This document shows, one piece after another, positions 8,288 through 17,440 of a stretch of 64,000 nucleotides of DNA. This DNA comes from Ketobacter sp036337295 (GTDB lineage: Bacteria > Pseudomonadota > Gammaproteobacteria > Pseudomonadales > Ketobacteraceae). A program made the position numbers and the translations under genes. Below the pieces are notes generated by a model that did no database searches, was not told where the DNA came from, and worked only from the letters and a program-made list of their open reading frames with translations. The stretch is from assembly GCA_036337295.1 (NCBI GenBank), contig JAYZEN010000012.1:248001-312000 (forward strand), in the 5' to 3' direction. The first letter of the stretch is position 1. Each line of letters begins with the position of its first letter.

Positions 8288-9139
8288 ATGCCAAGCGTGA
8301 CCTTGCCTTCGGCAGTGGTGAACTATTCTGACCAGGGGCAGGGTGCCCCCATTCTCCTGCTGCATGCCAACCCGGGGGAGCAGCGGGATTTTGCCGCGGT
8401 GATGGAACCCTTGACCCGGCTGGGGCGGGTGATCGCCCTGGATTGGCCCGGCTTTGGGCAGTCACCGCCCATGATGGCCGGGCAATGGGTGACGGTGGAG
8501 GATTTCTATCGGGTGCTCGAGGAATTTGTCGCCACCCTGGGGTTGAAGGATGTGGTGCTGGTGGGCAACTCCCTGGGCGGCAATGCGGCGGTGAAGCTGG
8601 CGGCACGTCACCCTTGCTGGGTGCGGGGGCTGGTGTTGGTGGCTCCGGGTGGCTTTACGCCCCGCAACTGGTTGACGCAGGGTTTTTGTCGTCTGCAGGG
8701 CAGCGCGCTGTCGCTTTCGCCCTACCGTTTTGCCCGGTTCTACATAAAGCGCAAAACCGCCGTCAGCAGTGCCATGCTTGCCCGTGCCCACGATGAACAG
8801 TCTGCAGCGGAACCCGTGGCATTGGGTCGGGCTCTGTGGCGCAGTTTCGGGCAACCGGAAAACGATCTCACCGAGATTGCGCCCAAGGTGCGGGCGCCCT
8901 GCTTGCTGGTGTTCGGGGCAAAGGACCCGGTGATCCGGGCCCAGCTGGATGGCGAGCGGGCGTTAGCGCTGCTGCCTCATGCCGAGCGTGTGATTCTGCC
9001 CTGTGGTCATGTGGCCTTTGCCGAGCTGCCGGAACCATTCCTGCAGGCGGTGCATGGGTTTATGGCGGGGTTGAGCCCCCCTTCCCGGCAGCGGAATGAG
9101 GACGTTACAATAAGCGACCTGGATTCTGAAGTATCTTGA
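8288..9139 (+). CDS. Alpha/beta-fold hydrolase
   Basis: The 283-residue alpha/beta hydrolase has nucleophile S95 in GNSLGG, a probable acid D213 (GAKDPV) and catalytic H241 (CGHVAF). The oxyanion HANPG segment lies near residue 26. There is no signal peptide, so it is cytoplasmic. AAGGATGAT precedes the ATG at usual distance. The fold and triad are clear, but the substrate cannot be told: epoxide hydrolase, esterase and C-C hydrolase relatives all share this pattern. It diverges from the P450 gene across 235 bases and is followed after 12 bases by a GFA-type gene, so the two may be cotranscribed. Confidence 0.88.
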   Translation: MPSVTLPSAVVNYSDQGQGAPILLLHANPGEQRDFAAVMEPLTRLGRVIALDWPGFGQSPPMMAGQWVTVEDFYRVLEEFVATLGLKDVVLVGNSLGGNAAVKLAARHPCWVRGLVLVAPGGFTPRNWLTQGFCRLQGSALSLSPYRFARFYIKRKTAVSSAMLARAHDEQSAAEPVALGRALWRSFGQPENDLTEIAPKVRAPCLLVFGAKDPVIRAQLDGERALALLPHAERVILPCGHVAFAELPEPFLQAVHGFMAGLSPPSRQRNEDVTISDLDSEVS

Positions 9140-9151
9140 TGTGAGGCGGTA

Positions 9152-9535
9152 ATGCATTATCAGGGAGGCTGTCACTGCGGTGCAGTGCGGTTCGAAATCG
9201 AAGTACCGGAGCAGGTGGTCAGTCAGGACTGCAATTGCTCCATTTGTGCCAAAGCCGGCTTTTTGCACCTGATCGTGCCCAAGTCGAAGTTCACCCTGCT
9301 CAGCGGAGCCGACAACCTGACCACGTACACCTTCAATACCGGGGTGGCGAAACATCAGTTTTGTAAAACCTGTGGGATAAAATCCTTTTACATTCCCCGC
9401 TCCAACCCCGATGGGGTGGATGTTAACGTGCGCTGCCTGGATACCCGACCGGCGCAGTTAATCATCGAATCCTTTGACGGGCAGAACTGGGAGCAGGGCG
9501 CCCATACGCTGGCGCACCTGAGCCAGGAATCCTGA
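9152..9535 (+). CDS. GFA/CENP-V-family zinc-binding protein
   Basis: The 127-residue protein has the Cys pattern of glutathione-dependent formaldehyde-activating (Gfa) proteins: C7 and C9 (GGCHCGAVRF), C27, C29 and C32 (CNCSIC) and C71 and C74 (CKTCGIK). These bind structural zinc. Many family members are not proven enzymes, so only the family is asserted. It follows the alpha/beta hydrolase by 12 bases and precedes elbB by 40 bases on the same strand. Confidence 0.9.
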   Translation: MHYQGGCHCGAVRFEIEVPEQVVSQDCNCSICAKAGFLHLIVPKSKFTLLSGADNLTTYTFNTGVAKHQFCKTCGIKSFYIPRSNPDGVDVNVRCLDTRPAQLIIESFDGQNWEQGAHTLAHLSQES

Positions 9536-9575
9536 GCGGCTGCAGTAACAACCCGATCTGAAACGGAGGCAAACA

Positions 9576-10232
9576 ATGGCAAAGAAAGTAGCGGTAATCC
9601 TGTCTGGATGTGGTGTGTTTGATGGCGCCGAGATCTACGAGGCCACCCTGGTGCAGCTGCGCCTGGACGAGGCGGGGGTGGAATTCCAGTGCATGGCTCC
9701 CAACGTCAGCCAGATGCATGTACTGAATCACATGACCGGTGAGGAAATGCCGGAAACCCGCAATGTGCTGGTGGAATCCGCCCGCCTCTGCCGCGGCAAC
9801 ATCATTGATCTGGCCGAGGCTCGTGCAGAGGACTATGACGCCGTGATCGTACCCGGTGGGTTCGGGGTGGCCAAGAACCTGTCCAGCTTCGCGGTGGACG
9901 GCACCGGCATGAGTGTGAACGAGGATCTGGTGAACTTTATCCAGGCCATGAACCAACAGGGCAAACCGGTTGGCCTGGTGTGCATCGCGCCGGCGTTGGC
10001 TCCCAAACTGTTCGGTGAAGGGGTCAAGTGTACCCTGGGCAGTGATGAGGATGACGCCGCCAAAGCTGTGGTGGCCATGGGGGCCAGTCACGAACCCTGT
10101 GCGGTGGATGAAATCAGCATCGATGAAACGCGCAAACTGGTGACCACGCCGGCTTACATGCTGGCCGGGCGCATCAGTGAAGCCTCTGCCGGCATCAGCA
10201 AACTGGTGGAGGCGGTGCTGGCACGGGCCTAG
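9576..10232 (+). CDS. elbB: ElbB-type DJ-1/PfpI-superfamily glyoxalase
   Basis: This 218-residue protein is recognised as ElbB (isoprenoid biosynthesis glyoxalase ElbB). It has SGCGVFDGAEIYEA at the N-terminus, APNVSQMHVLNH near residue 41, VPGGFGVAKNL near 92 and the nucleophile elbow VCIAPALAPK with C136. E. coli ElbB has glyoxalase III-like activity and improves isoprenoid yield; its true physiological role is unsettled. AACGGAGG precedes the ATG. Length is normal for the family, with no sign of damage. Confidence 0.93.
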   Translation: MAKKVAVILSGCGVFDGAEIYEATLVQLRLDEAGVEFQCMAPNVSQMHVLNHMTGEEMPETRNVLVESARLCRGNIIDLAEARAEDYDAVIVPGGFGVAKNLSSFAVDGTGMSVNEDLVNFIQAMNQQGKPVGLVCIAPALAPKLFGEGVKCTLGSDEDDAAKAVVAMGASHEPCAVDEISIDETRKLVTTPAYMLAGRISEASAGISKLVEAVLARA

Positions 10233-10245
10233 AGCGTCGTTGTGG

Positions 10246-11457
10246 TCAGGCGGTGTTGCGTGCCCAGTGTCGGCGCAGCACCGCCAGGGCCAACAGTCCG
10301 TTGAGCAGCGCCGCCGCTGCGTAGGGTGCCATCACGTGGGCCTCGTAGAACATGGCGCCGAGGGTGGGCCCCAGAATAAACCCCAAGGCGGGAGCACCCG
10401 CGATCACACCGGCCACCGCGCCCTGTTCCTCTGCAGACACCGAGAGTGAAGCGCTGGCGGAAAATCCCGGCATGGCCAGACCAAAGCCAAAACCGATGAA
10501 TGAGAAGGCCAGCAGGGCATCGCGCTCCATCTGCAATTGCATCAGCACCAGGTAGCCCACCAGCATCAACGGCAGGCCGATCAGCAGCAGGGTGTTGGAT
10601 TCCAGCTTCAATTTCGCCACCACCACGAACTGGCCAATCAATGAAAACACCGCGGAGCAAATGAATGCATGGGCCACAATGGTGGCGGTTTCCGCAGGGC
10701 TGATGTGGAGCCGGTCCTGGATCAGGTAACCCACCGTCTGCTGGCACATGGCATAGGCCATGAACATCAACACCCCAATCAACAAGATGTCGGCGTAACG
10801 GGCATCGAAATAGGATCTGACCGTATTCAGGATCTCCCGGCCGATGTGTACCCTGGTTGGCTGGGTGACCGGTGGTGCCGCCAGCGCTCGCCACACCACC
10901 ACGGCCATCAACAGGGTGATGGCGCTGGCGGCCAACAGCGGCGCCAGTAAATGCAACAGAATCAGGGGTGCCGCCAGTGCCGGGCCCAATATGGTCCCCA
11001 GGCTGTGGGCGGAGCCCAATAAGCCCATGCCTTTCACCCGCTGCTCCGGCGTGGTGATGTCCGCCATGTAGGCGGTGGCGGCCGGCGCGGTGGCGCCCAT
11101 CAACACCGACTGCAGCATACGGGTAACGCACAGGCCCGCAAACAGCAGTGTGCCCTGCAACCACAGTTGCAGTCCTGCAAAGAACACCGCGGCGAACATC
11201 AGGGTGCCCAGGCAGTATCCCAGCAGGCCCACCAGAATCACTTTTCGGCGTCCGAATACGCTGCTTACCCGCCCCCAGACTCCGCTGCTCAGCGCATAGA
11301 TCACCGAGGAAAACGACAGGATCAGGCCGCCGTGGATCTCCTGTAGCCCCACGCTGCGAATCAGGGGCGCCAGCACCGCAAACACAATAAACTGCCCCAT
11401 GCCGATGCTGATGATGCAGGCCATTAGGACAAATTGTATCAGTGGGGGTGGTGGCAT
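10246..11457 (-). CDS. Major facilitator superfamily transporter
   Basis: The 403-residue protein has about 12 hydrophobic helices. The cytoplasmic loop between helices 2 and 3 reads GRVSSVFGRRKVI, the MFS motif A (GxxxDxxGRR type), and there is a long central loop around residues 190-205. It resembles drug/metabolite efflux members (DHA1-like), but the substrate cannot be predicted. It converges with elbB, 13 bases between stops, and diverges from the HD-GYP gene. Poor Shine-Dalgarno before the chosen ATG leaves the start slightly uncertain. Confidence 0.88.
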   Translation of the reverse strand: MPPPPLIQFVLMACIISIGMGQFIVFAVLAPLIRSVGLQEIHGGLILSFSSVIYALSSGVWGRVSSVFGRRKVILVGLLGYCLGTLMFAAVFFAGLQLWLQGTLLFAGLCVTRMLQSVLMGATAPAATAYMADITTPEQRVKGMGLLGSAHSLGTILGPALAAPLILLHLLAPLLAASAITLLMAVVVWRALAAPPVTQPTRVHIGREILNTVRSYFDARYADILLIGVLMFMAYAMCQQTVGYLIQDRLHISPAETATIVAHAFICSAVFSLIGQFVVVAKLKLESNTLLLIGLPLMLVGYLVLMQLQMERDALLAFSFIGFGFGLAMPGFSASASLSVSAEEQGAVAGVIAGAPALGFILGPTLGAMFYEAHVMAPYAAAALLNGLLALAVLRRHWARNTA

Positions 11458-11769
11458 GCTGCTGGCCCTGTCTGAAGAATGGTTTGGCGAGTGGTCCGAG
11501 GGTTGCCGGATAAACGGGCGCCCATTCTACGGGCTGGTGCCGATCAGCGACAGGACGAAAACCGCCAAAAAGGTGGGCCGTCCGGTGCATCAAATTCATC
11601 AATCATCTATCCTAATCCGTTTTATGTGCCTGATTTGGTGGGGAGTTTTCTCCGTAAGTAGACGTGCGGGCGGACGGCTAACAAACGTGAATATTTGTTG
11701 TTTGTCGGGTCGATACTGAATTCCTGGACTACAGTTATAGGAGTAGTGGTACGAGCCGTTTGCACCTGA
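11458..11769. other. Intergenic spacer between MFS and HD-GYP genes
   Basis: This 312-base divergent spacer has no convincing gene. It contains a short hairpin GGAG-TTTT-CTCC near 11642-11653 and an AACAAA...TTTGTT inverted pair near 11680-11699. An AT-rich TTATAGG segment near 11735 could be part of the HD-GYP promoter. None of these is strong enough to call separately. Confidence 0.5.
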
Positions 11770-13038
11770 ATGAAGAGAAAAGTGACCCGTTCGCGGGAGA
11801 CCGTTAAAGTTCCCACCGACCAGCTCAAACTGGGCATGCACGTGTCCCAGTTGGATCGGCCGTGGCTGGACGCTCCGTTTGTGTTCCAGGGCTTTCCGGT
11901 TCACGATGAGGATGACCTGATCGCCCTCAAGAATATCTGTGAATTCGTCTACATCGACGTCCTCAAATCCGGGATGACGCCGGACGTTCGCAGTGCAATG
12001 CTGGGGCGCAATAAACCCAAGCAGTACAGCATCACCACGCCGGTGGAAAAGGAAATCCGGCAGGCCAACAAGCATTACCGGAAAGCCTATGGTGAAGTGG
12101 AAAATATCCTCGACAGTGCGTATCGCGATGGGCGTATCGACACCACGGAAATCCGCAAGCTGATCAGGGAGTGTGTGGATTCCATTGAGCGCAACCCTTC
12201 CGCCATGATGTGGCTTACCCGAATCAAAAATGTGGACAAGTACACAGCTGAGCACTGTCTTAACGTCGGTATTCTGGCCATCGCCCTGGGCCGTCATGTG
12301 GGGGTGGGCCGCAAACACATGGAGCTGTTGGGCTTGTGCGGCATGTTGCATGATGTGGGCAAAATGAAGGTGGATCAGACCATCCTCAACAAGCCTTCCC
12401 GCTTGACGGATAAAGAGTTCGAACATATGAAGCTGCATGTGGTGTTCGGCCGCGAGATTCTGGTGGAGGATAAAACCCTGCCCAACGAAGTCATTGGCGC
12501 CGCCTACAATCACCACGAGCGGCTGGATGGCAAAGGCTATCCGCTGGGGATGGATGCCAGCGCCCTCAACTTTTACACCAAGGTGGTGACCATCGTCGAT
12601 GCCTATGACGCCATCACCAGTCAGCGTTGTTACAGCAAAGGCAACACCTCCGCCACGGCGCTGAAAATTCTGTACGAAAACAGCGGCAGCCAGTTCGATC
12701 CCAAGCTGGTGGTTAAATTCATCGAGTGCATCGGAATCTATCCGCCGGGTGCGCTGGTGGAGATGGCGTCCGGTGAAGTGGGGGTGGTGTTGTCGGTGGA
12801 GCCAACCAATCGGCTCTTGCCCAAGGTGGCCCTGTTACTGGATGCCAACAAGCAACCCATGCCGCAGAAAATTGTCGACCTGAAAGCCCAGCGGGAGGCC
12901 GCTGCCGAGGCGCAGCATCGCGTCAAGACGGTGCTGATGGATGGTTCCTTTGGCCTGGACTTGGCTGAGTTCACCCAACACAATATTAATTTGGGTGATG
13001 CGGCCAACTTCCAGCAGGAACAGGACCAGTCAACCTAG
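11770..13038 (+). CDS. HD-GYP cyclic-di-GMP phosphodiesterase with N-terminal DUF3391
   Basis: In this 422-residue protein an N-terminal DUF3391-like region (about residues 10-130) precedes an HD-GYP domain (about 145-320). The metal/catalytic signature is complete: EHCLNVGIL with H162, H194-D195 in LHDVGK, H248-H249 in NHHERLDGKGYP with the GYP at 256-258, and DAYDAIT at 277-283. Such proteins hydrolyse c-di-GMP to GMP and lower biofilm and sessile behaviour. No membrane segment is seen. The 3' end overlaps the convergent yheS by 9 bases. A typical Shine-Dalgarno is not evident before the ATG. Confidence 0.93.
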   Translation: MKRKVTRSRETVKVPTDQLKLGMHVSQLDRPWLDAPFVFQGFPVHDEDDLIALKNICEFVYIDVLKSGMTPDVRSAMLGRNKPKQYSITTPVEKEIRQANKHYRKAYGEVENILDSAYRDGRIDTTEIRKLIRECVDSIERNPSAMMWLTRIKNVDKYTAEHCLNVGILAIALGRHVGVGRKHMELLGLCGMLHDVGKMKVDQTILNKPSRLTDKEFEHMKLHVVFGREILVEDKTLPNEVIGAAYNHHERLDGKGYPLGMDASALNFYTKVVTIVDAYDAITSQRCYSKGNTSATALKILYENSGSQFDPKLVVKFIECIGIYPPGALVEMASGEVGVVLSVEPTNRLLPKVALLLDANKQPMPQKIVDLKAQREAAAEAQHRVKTVLMDGSFGLDLAEFTQHNINLGDAANFQQEQDQST

Positions 13039-14940
13039 CAGCGACTGTTCCAGGGTTTGCAGGGTTTCCGAGGCCTCCAGCCACGCCAGCTCCGTTTCTT
13101 CCAATTGGGCACTGATGCTGCCCTGACGTTGTAACAGGTCCGTCAATTTATCCTTGTTGGCCGCCGCGTACAGGTCTTCTGCCGCCAGTTCTGTTTCGAT
13201 CGCTTGTTTCTCTGACTCCAGTTGCGCCAGGGTCTTCTCCAGTTTGCTGAGCTGGTTCTTCAATGGGCGCAGCTGGTTGCGAATCTCCGCCGCTTTCTGG
13301 CGTTCCGCCTTGCGATCCCGTTTGTCCTCCCGCTCGCCGTCGTCTGAGCTGGCTGAATTCTGCTGCGCCTGGCGGTATTCCAGCAGCCAGCGGCTGTAGT
13401 CCTCCAGGTCACCCTGGAAAGGCTGCACCGACTGGTGGGCCACCAGATAGAGTTCGTCGGTGGTGGAGCGCAACAGGTGGCGGTCGTGGGAAACCAGCAC
13501 CAGCCCGCCTTCGTAATCCTGCAGCGCCAGAGTCAGCGCCAGGCGCATTTCCAGGTCCAGGTGGTTGGTGGGTTCATCCAGCAGCAGCAGGTTGGGCTTG
13601 TGCCAGATGATCAGGGCCAAGGCCAGGCGGGCTTTCTCACCCCCGGAGAAACGCCCGATGTTGTCCAGCACCGCGTCGCCATGAAAGCCGAAACTGCCCA
13701 GGTATTTACGCAGGGTCAGCTCGTCGGTGTTCGGCGCCTCCCGTTGCAGGGTCAGCAGCGGAGTGGCGGACGCATCCAGCTGATCCAGCTGGTGCTGGGC
13801 GAAGTATCCGATTTTGGTGTGTTCCCCCAGTGTTTTGTCGCCCGCCACCAGCTGCAGGGTGCCCGCCAGGGTTTTGATCAGGGTGGATTTGCCCGCCCCG
13901 TTGGGGCCGATGAGGCCGATGCGGGTTGCGGGGCCCAGCTGCATTGCCACCTGATGCAATAGGGCCTGGTCCTGGTAACCCAGTTCTCCGGCCTTGATGT
14001 CCAGCAAGGGGTCGGACATCTTGCTGGCGGCGGGAATGCTGAAGTGAAAGGGAGAGTCCACATGGGCCGGAGCAATTTTTTCCATTCGCTCCAGCGCCTT
14101 CACCCGGCTTTGGGCCTGCTTGGCTTTGGTGGCCTTGGCCTTGAAGCGGGTGATGAATGTCTGCAGGTGGGCGATTTCCCGTTGCTGCTTTTCAAACGCG
14201 GACTGCTGGTTGGCCATGCGGGCGGCGCGCTGAATCTCAAACCCGGAGTAGTTGCCGCTGTAATAGTTCAGCCGTTGGTGCTCAATGTGCAGTACGTGTT
14301 CGGTGATTTCATCGATGAATTCACGATCGTGGGAAATCAGAATCAGGGTGCCGGGATAGGCCTTGAGCCAGGCCTCCAACCAGAGAATGGCGTCCAGGTC
14401 CAGGTGGTTGGTGGGTTCGTCCAGCAGCATGATGTCGGAAGGACACATCAGGGTCTGCGCCAGGTTGAGGCGCATGCGCCAACCACCGGAGAACGATTTC
14501 ACCGTATTACCGAATTGCGCTTGCTGGAAGCCCAGGCCGGTAAGCAGTTTGGCAGCACGGGACTCTGCGCTGTAGGCGTCGATGTCGTCCAGCTGCTGGT
14601 GATATTGTGCGATGCGCTGGGCGTCGTTCTCCGCTTCCGCCTGGACCAGTTGTTGTTGCAGATGGCGCAGGGCTTGGTCGCCGTCAATCACATAATCGAT
14701 GGCGGAGCGGTCCAGAGCTTCCACCTCCTGGGCCATGTGGGCTATGCGGCTGCCAGCGGGGATATGGACCTGCCCGGCATCGGCACCGGCCTGGCCCAGC
14801 AGCAGGGAGAACAAAGAGGATTTGCCACAGCCGTTATGGCCCACCAACGCGATATGCCACCCCGGATAGGCGGTGAAGGATGCGTCCTGCAATAAACACT
14901 TATTGCCGCGAAAAAGGGAGACCGATTGCAGTTGGATCAT
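13030..14940 (-). CDS. yheS: ABC-F family ATPase YheS
   Basis: This soluble protein of 636 residues has two ABC ATPase domains and no membrane segments. Walker A motifs are GHNGCGKSS and GPNGAGKST, signatures are SGGWRMRLNL and SGGEKARLAL, and both halves have the LLLDEPTNHLDLD Walker B. A charged coiled-coil C-terminal tail of about 110 residues follows. Overall similarity is to YheS, an ABC-F protein thought to act on the ribosome. The frame opens at 14982, but the ATG at 14940 starts the family-like MIQLQSVSLFRG and avoids a 14-residue leader. Confidence 0.95.
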   Translation of the reverse strand: MIQLQSVSLFRGNKCLLQDASFTAYPGWHIALVGHNGCGKSSLFSLLLGQAGADAGQVHIPAGSRIAHMAQEVEALDRSAIDYVIDGDQALRHLQQQLVQAEAENDAQRIAQYHQQLDDIDAYSAESRAAKLLTGLGFQQAQFGNTVKSFSGGWRMRLNLAQTLMCPSDIMLLDEPTNHLDLDAILWLEAWLKAYPGTLILISHDREFIDEITEHVLHIEHQRLNYYSGNYSGFEIQRAARMANQQSAFEKQQREIAHLQTFITRFKAKATKAKQAQSRVKALERMEKIAPAHVDSPFHFSIPAASKMSDPLLDIKAGELGYQDQALLHQVAMQLGPATRIGLIGPNGAGKSTLIKTLAGTLQLVAGDKTLGEHTKIGYFAQHQLDQLDASATPLLTLQREAPNTDELTLRKYLGSFGFHGDAVLDNIGRFSGGEKARLALALIIWHKPNLLLLDEPTNHLDLEMRLALTLALQDYEGGLVLVSHDRHLLRSTTDELYLVAHQSVQPFQGDLEDYSRWLLEYRQAQQNSASSDDGEREDKRDRKAERQKAAEIRNQLRPLKNQLSKLEKTLAQLESEKQAIETELAAEDLYAAANKDKLTDLLQRQGSISAQLEETELAWLEASETLQTLEQSLLG

Positions 14941-14994
14941 GGTGTCTGGCCGCGTGAAGTGGGGGGTGGGCAGGATACCCAATTCGCGGCCATG

Positions 14995-15026
14995 AAAAAA
15001 GGGCTGCTCCCGCGGGGAAACAGCCC
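14995..15026 (-). terminator. Rho-independent terminator after the AlgP-like gene
   Basis: Read on the minus strand, GGGCTG (complement of 15021-15026) pairs with CAGCCC (complement of 15001-15006) and is followed by six U residues from the A run at 14995-15000. It lies 25 bases past the AlgP-like stop and before the yheS start, so it separates the two transcription units. Confidence 0.8.
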
Positions 15027-15050
15027 TCTTTGTGTTAACGCTTAATAAGA

Positions 15051-16199
15051 TTAGGCGTCTTTTTCCGGATTGAAAATGCTGCGGTCCGGAGCCGTGGGTG
15101 CATCCACCGGCTTCAGTTCAAACGGCTTTTCTTCCACTTTGGGTGGCTCTGGTTCAACCGGCTTGGGTGCCGGAGCGGCTACCGGTTTGGCGGCTACCGG
15201 AGTTGGTGCTTTGGGGACCACCGGTTTGGGCGCTTCAGCCTTGGGGGCTTTGGGCGCTGCCGGTTTTACCGCGGCGGGCTTGGCCGGTGCTGCAGGTTTA
15301 GGCGCAGCAGGCTTGGGTGCGGCTGCTTTGGGCGCTTCAACCTTCGGTGCGGCCGGGGCCTTGGGGGCTGCGGGTTTTTTCGCGGCCGCCTTTTTCACCG
15401 GTGCTGCTTTTTTTGCGGCGGCCGGCTTGGTGGCTTTGGCGGGGGCTGCCTTTTTAGGCGCTGCCTTCTTCGGAGCAACCGCTTTTTTCACCGGTGCCTT
15501 TTTGGCTGCAGCCTTCTTGGGGGCCACTGCTTTCTTGGCGGGTGCCTTTTTGGCCGCGGTTTTCTTTACTGCGGCTTTCTTGGGAGCGGCCGCTTTTTTG
15601 ACGGCTACTTTCTTGGCCGGGGCCTTCTTGGCGGCCGCCTTTTTCACCGCAGCTTTCTTGGCGGGTACCTTTTTGGCCGCGGTTTTCTTCACTGTGGCTT
15701 TCTTGGCAGCGGCCTTTTTGGCTGCTACGGCCTTTTTCTTGGCCGCCGCTTTGGCCTTGGCTTCTGCTTTCTTCCTGGCAGCGGCTTCTTTCATGGCCAG
15801 TGCTTTGGCTTTGTCGGCCGCCTTCTTGGCTTCCGCTTTGGCTTCAGCGACCAGCTGCTTGGTAACAGCGGCAACGGCTTTCTTCACTTTGGCCGCGCTG
15901 GCTGCCTCTTTCTTGGCTGCCGCCTGGGCCGCCTGAGCGGTGGTCAGCGTCACTTTGGTCTCGGCCAGTTTTGCTTTGGCTTTGTCCGCAGTTTTGGCGC
16001 TGGCTTTCTTCGCAGCAGCCTGCGCTTTCACCATGGCTTTCTTGGCAGCGATGACGGCTTTGGTGGATTGGTCCACGGCTTTTTTACGGGCCGCGTCCAG
16101 TTGAGCTTCCAGTTTTGTGATCTGGGCTGAGAGCTCAACCACCGGATCTTTTTTTGCTTTCGCGGCGCTTCGCTTCGCCGTGGTTTTTTTTGCTGCCAT
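15051..16199 (-). CDS. algP: AlgP-like Lys/Ala/Pro-rich histone H1-type protein
   Basis: The 382-residue protein is almost wholly low complexity. It has a Lys/Ala helical N-terminus with a short coiled coil (about residues 20-45) and long Lys/Ala stretches. A block of imperfect KKAAxKKAPAKK-type repeats (about 165-275) follows, then a Pro/Ala-rich segment with PKPAAPKP repeats and an acidic end (PEPPKVEEKPFELKP). This is the architecture of Pseudomonas AlgP (AlgR3), a nucleoid-associated regulator resembling eukaryotic H1 tails. A TTG frame start lies at 16205, but the ATG at 16199 with GAGGAA upstream is preferred. Repeat number in such genes is often unstable. In this window it is far from rsd/algQ, unlike in P. 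aeruginosa. Confidence 0.85.
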   Translation of the reverse strand: MAAKKTTAKRSAAKAKKDPVVELSAQITKLEAQLDAARKKAVDQSTKAVIAAKKAMVKAQAAAKKASAKTADKAKAKLAETKVTLTTAQAAQAAAKKEAASAAKVKKAVAAVTKQLVAEAKAEAKKAADKAKALAMKEAAARKKAEAKAKAAAKKKAVAAKKAAAKKATVKKTAAKKVPAKKAAVKKAAAKKAPAKKVAVKKAAAPKKAAVKKTAAKKAPAKKAVAPKKAAAKKAPVKKAVAPKKAAPKKAAPAKATKPAAAKKAAPVKKAAAKKPAAPKAPAAPKVEAPKAAAPKPAAPKPAAPAKPAAVKPAAPKAPKAEAPKPVVPKAPTPVAAKPVAAPAPKPVEPEPPKVEEKPFELKPVDAPTAPDRSIFNPEKDA

Positions 16200-16242
16200 A
16201 ATCAAAGTTCCTCAGCTGTGATTGGTGACGCAGTCGTTAGCA

Positions 16243-16248
16243 ATTATA
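16243..16248 (-). promoter_or_regulatory. Candidate -10 box of the AlgP-like gene
   Basis: The minus strand carries a perfect TATAAT (complement of 16243-16248), 44 bases before the ATG at 16199. No good -35 lies at the right spacing, so this is a weak call based on the -10 alone. The 291-base divergent spacer 16200-16490 otherwise shows no gene. Confidence 0.35.
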
Positions 16249-16490
16249 CGGGTTGTCTAAACAATATCTACCTTTCATGTGATAGCACATAGCCCTTAGA
16301 ACGCAAAATATTTCCGCCCTATGGTTCAGATGCAGGGGCTTTCTGTTACCATCGGGATCGACCCCAAACGATAACAATACAATCCGGAGTGATCAGGGGG
16401 CGAAGTGATTGAGCTTTATGGGCCCTGGTGCCTGTTATTTCGATACGCATTCCACCGCATCCCGGGTATTCATTGGAGACAGGAGAAAGC

Positions 16491-17222
16491 ATGAAGAAAT
16501 ACATAATCGTGGCGACTGCCGTGGCTGCCCTGGTGGCCTGTAAAGGTGAAGCGGGCAGTGAGGGAGCCGCGGCCAAAAGCGAACCGGCGGTGTCATTGCA
16601 GACCGAAAATCAGAAGGCCAGTTACGCCATTGGTCTGAAGTTTGGTGAGGGTATGGGTCGGGATCTGAAAGATGAGCTGGATGTGAAAGCGTTCTACCAG
16701 GGGTTCGACGATGGTTTCAGCGGCAGCGAATCCAAGATGACCCAGGAGGAAATGGTGGCAGCCATGAATGCCCTGCAGGCGCGCAAGATGCAGGAGCAGC
16801 AGGCGGCCCAGAACAAGGCGCTGGAGGAGAACAAAGTGGCCGGAGACACGTACCTGGAAGAGAACAAGAAGCGGGATGGTGTGATCGTGACCGAGAGTGG
16901 TCTGCAATATGAAGTGATCACCAAAGGTGACGGTGAAACCCCGGATGCCAATGACAAAGTGAATGTCCACTATCACGGCACCCTGCCGGATGGGACTGTT
17001 TTCGACAGTTCGGTGGAGCGGGGCGAACCCATCTCCTTCCCGGTGAATGGCGTTATCAAAGGCTGGACCGAAGCGCTGCAACTGATGAAAGTGGGCGACA
17101 AGTGGAAGCTGTTCATTCCTTCCGACCTGGCCTACGGTGCCCGTGGTGCCGGCCCGAAAATCGGCCCCAACCAGGTGTTGGTGTTCGATGTTGAGCTGTT
17201 GGGCGTGGAAAAAGTGGAATAA
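16491..17222 (+). CDS. Lipoprotein FKBP-type peptidyl-prolyl isomerase (FkpA/Mip-like)
   Basis: The 243-residue lipoprotein begins with signal MKKYIIVATAVAALVAC, lipobox Cys C17. A helical FKBP N-terminal dimerisation domain follows (QKASYAIGLKFGEGM onward) with a long charged helix, then a C-terminal FKBP domain with VHYHGTLPDGTVFDSS, FPVNGVIKGWTEAL and IPSDLAYG. This layout matches Mip/FkpA proteins, periplasmic chaperones that catalyse proline isomerisation in outer membrane protein folding. An in-frame extension to 16428 exists, but AGGAGA precedes the ATG at 16491 and gives a proper signal peptide. A strong terminator follows, so it is probably transcribed alone. Confidence 0.93.
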   Translation: MKKYIIVATAVAALVACKGEAGSEGAAAKSEPAVSLQTENQKASYAIGLKFGEGMGRDLKDELDVKAFYQGFDDGFSGSESKMTQEEMVAAMNALQARKMQEQQAAQNKALEENKVAGDTYLEENKKRDGVIVTESGLQYEVITKGDGETPDANDKVNVHYHGTLPDGTVFDSSVERGEPISFPVNGVIKGWTEALQLMKVGDKWKLFIPSDLAYGARGAGPKIGPNQVLVFDVELLGVEKVE

Positions 17223-17243
17223 AGGCAGCCTGGCGAGACAGTG

Positions 17244-17277
17244 AAAAGGGGGCAGGAATATCCGGCCCCCTTTTTTT
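17244..17277 (+). terminator. Rho-independent terminator after the FKBP gene
   Basis: GGGGGC (17248-17253) pairs with GCCCCC (17265-17270) around an 11-base loop. A run of A precedes it and seven T follow at 17271-17277. It starts 22 bases after the FKBP stop. The A run upstream could allow weak function on the other strand as well. Confidence 0.9.
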
Positions 17278-17440
17278 ATGCCCGGATTTCATGCTCGGAG
17301 TTTTATAGCCAGGCGCCGGGGTTGCCGGTTTGTGATTTATGTCCGCTTTCATGCAACTTGTTCGATTCGTGCGGCGTAATCTATTAAGCTTGAACAAGCA
17401 TTAAAATGACAATAACGACTTTGATTAAGGAGTAATCACC

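Noticed and set aside
15070..15936. Long Ala/Phe/Leu/Gly-rich frame on the plus strand opposite the AlgP-like gene
   Set aside because: It is the antisense shadow of the Lys/Ala repeat; the minus frame has an AlgP-like architecture, a Shine-Dalgarno and a terminator.
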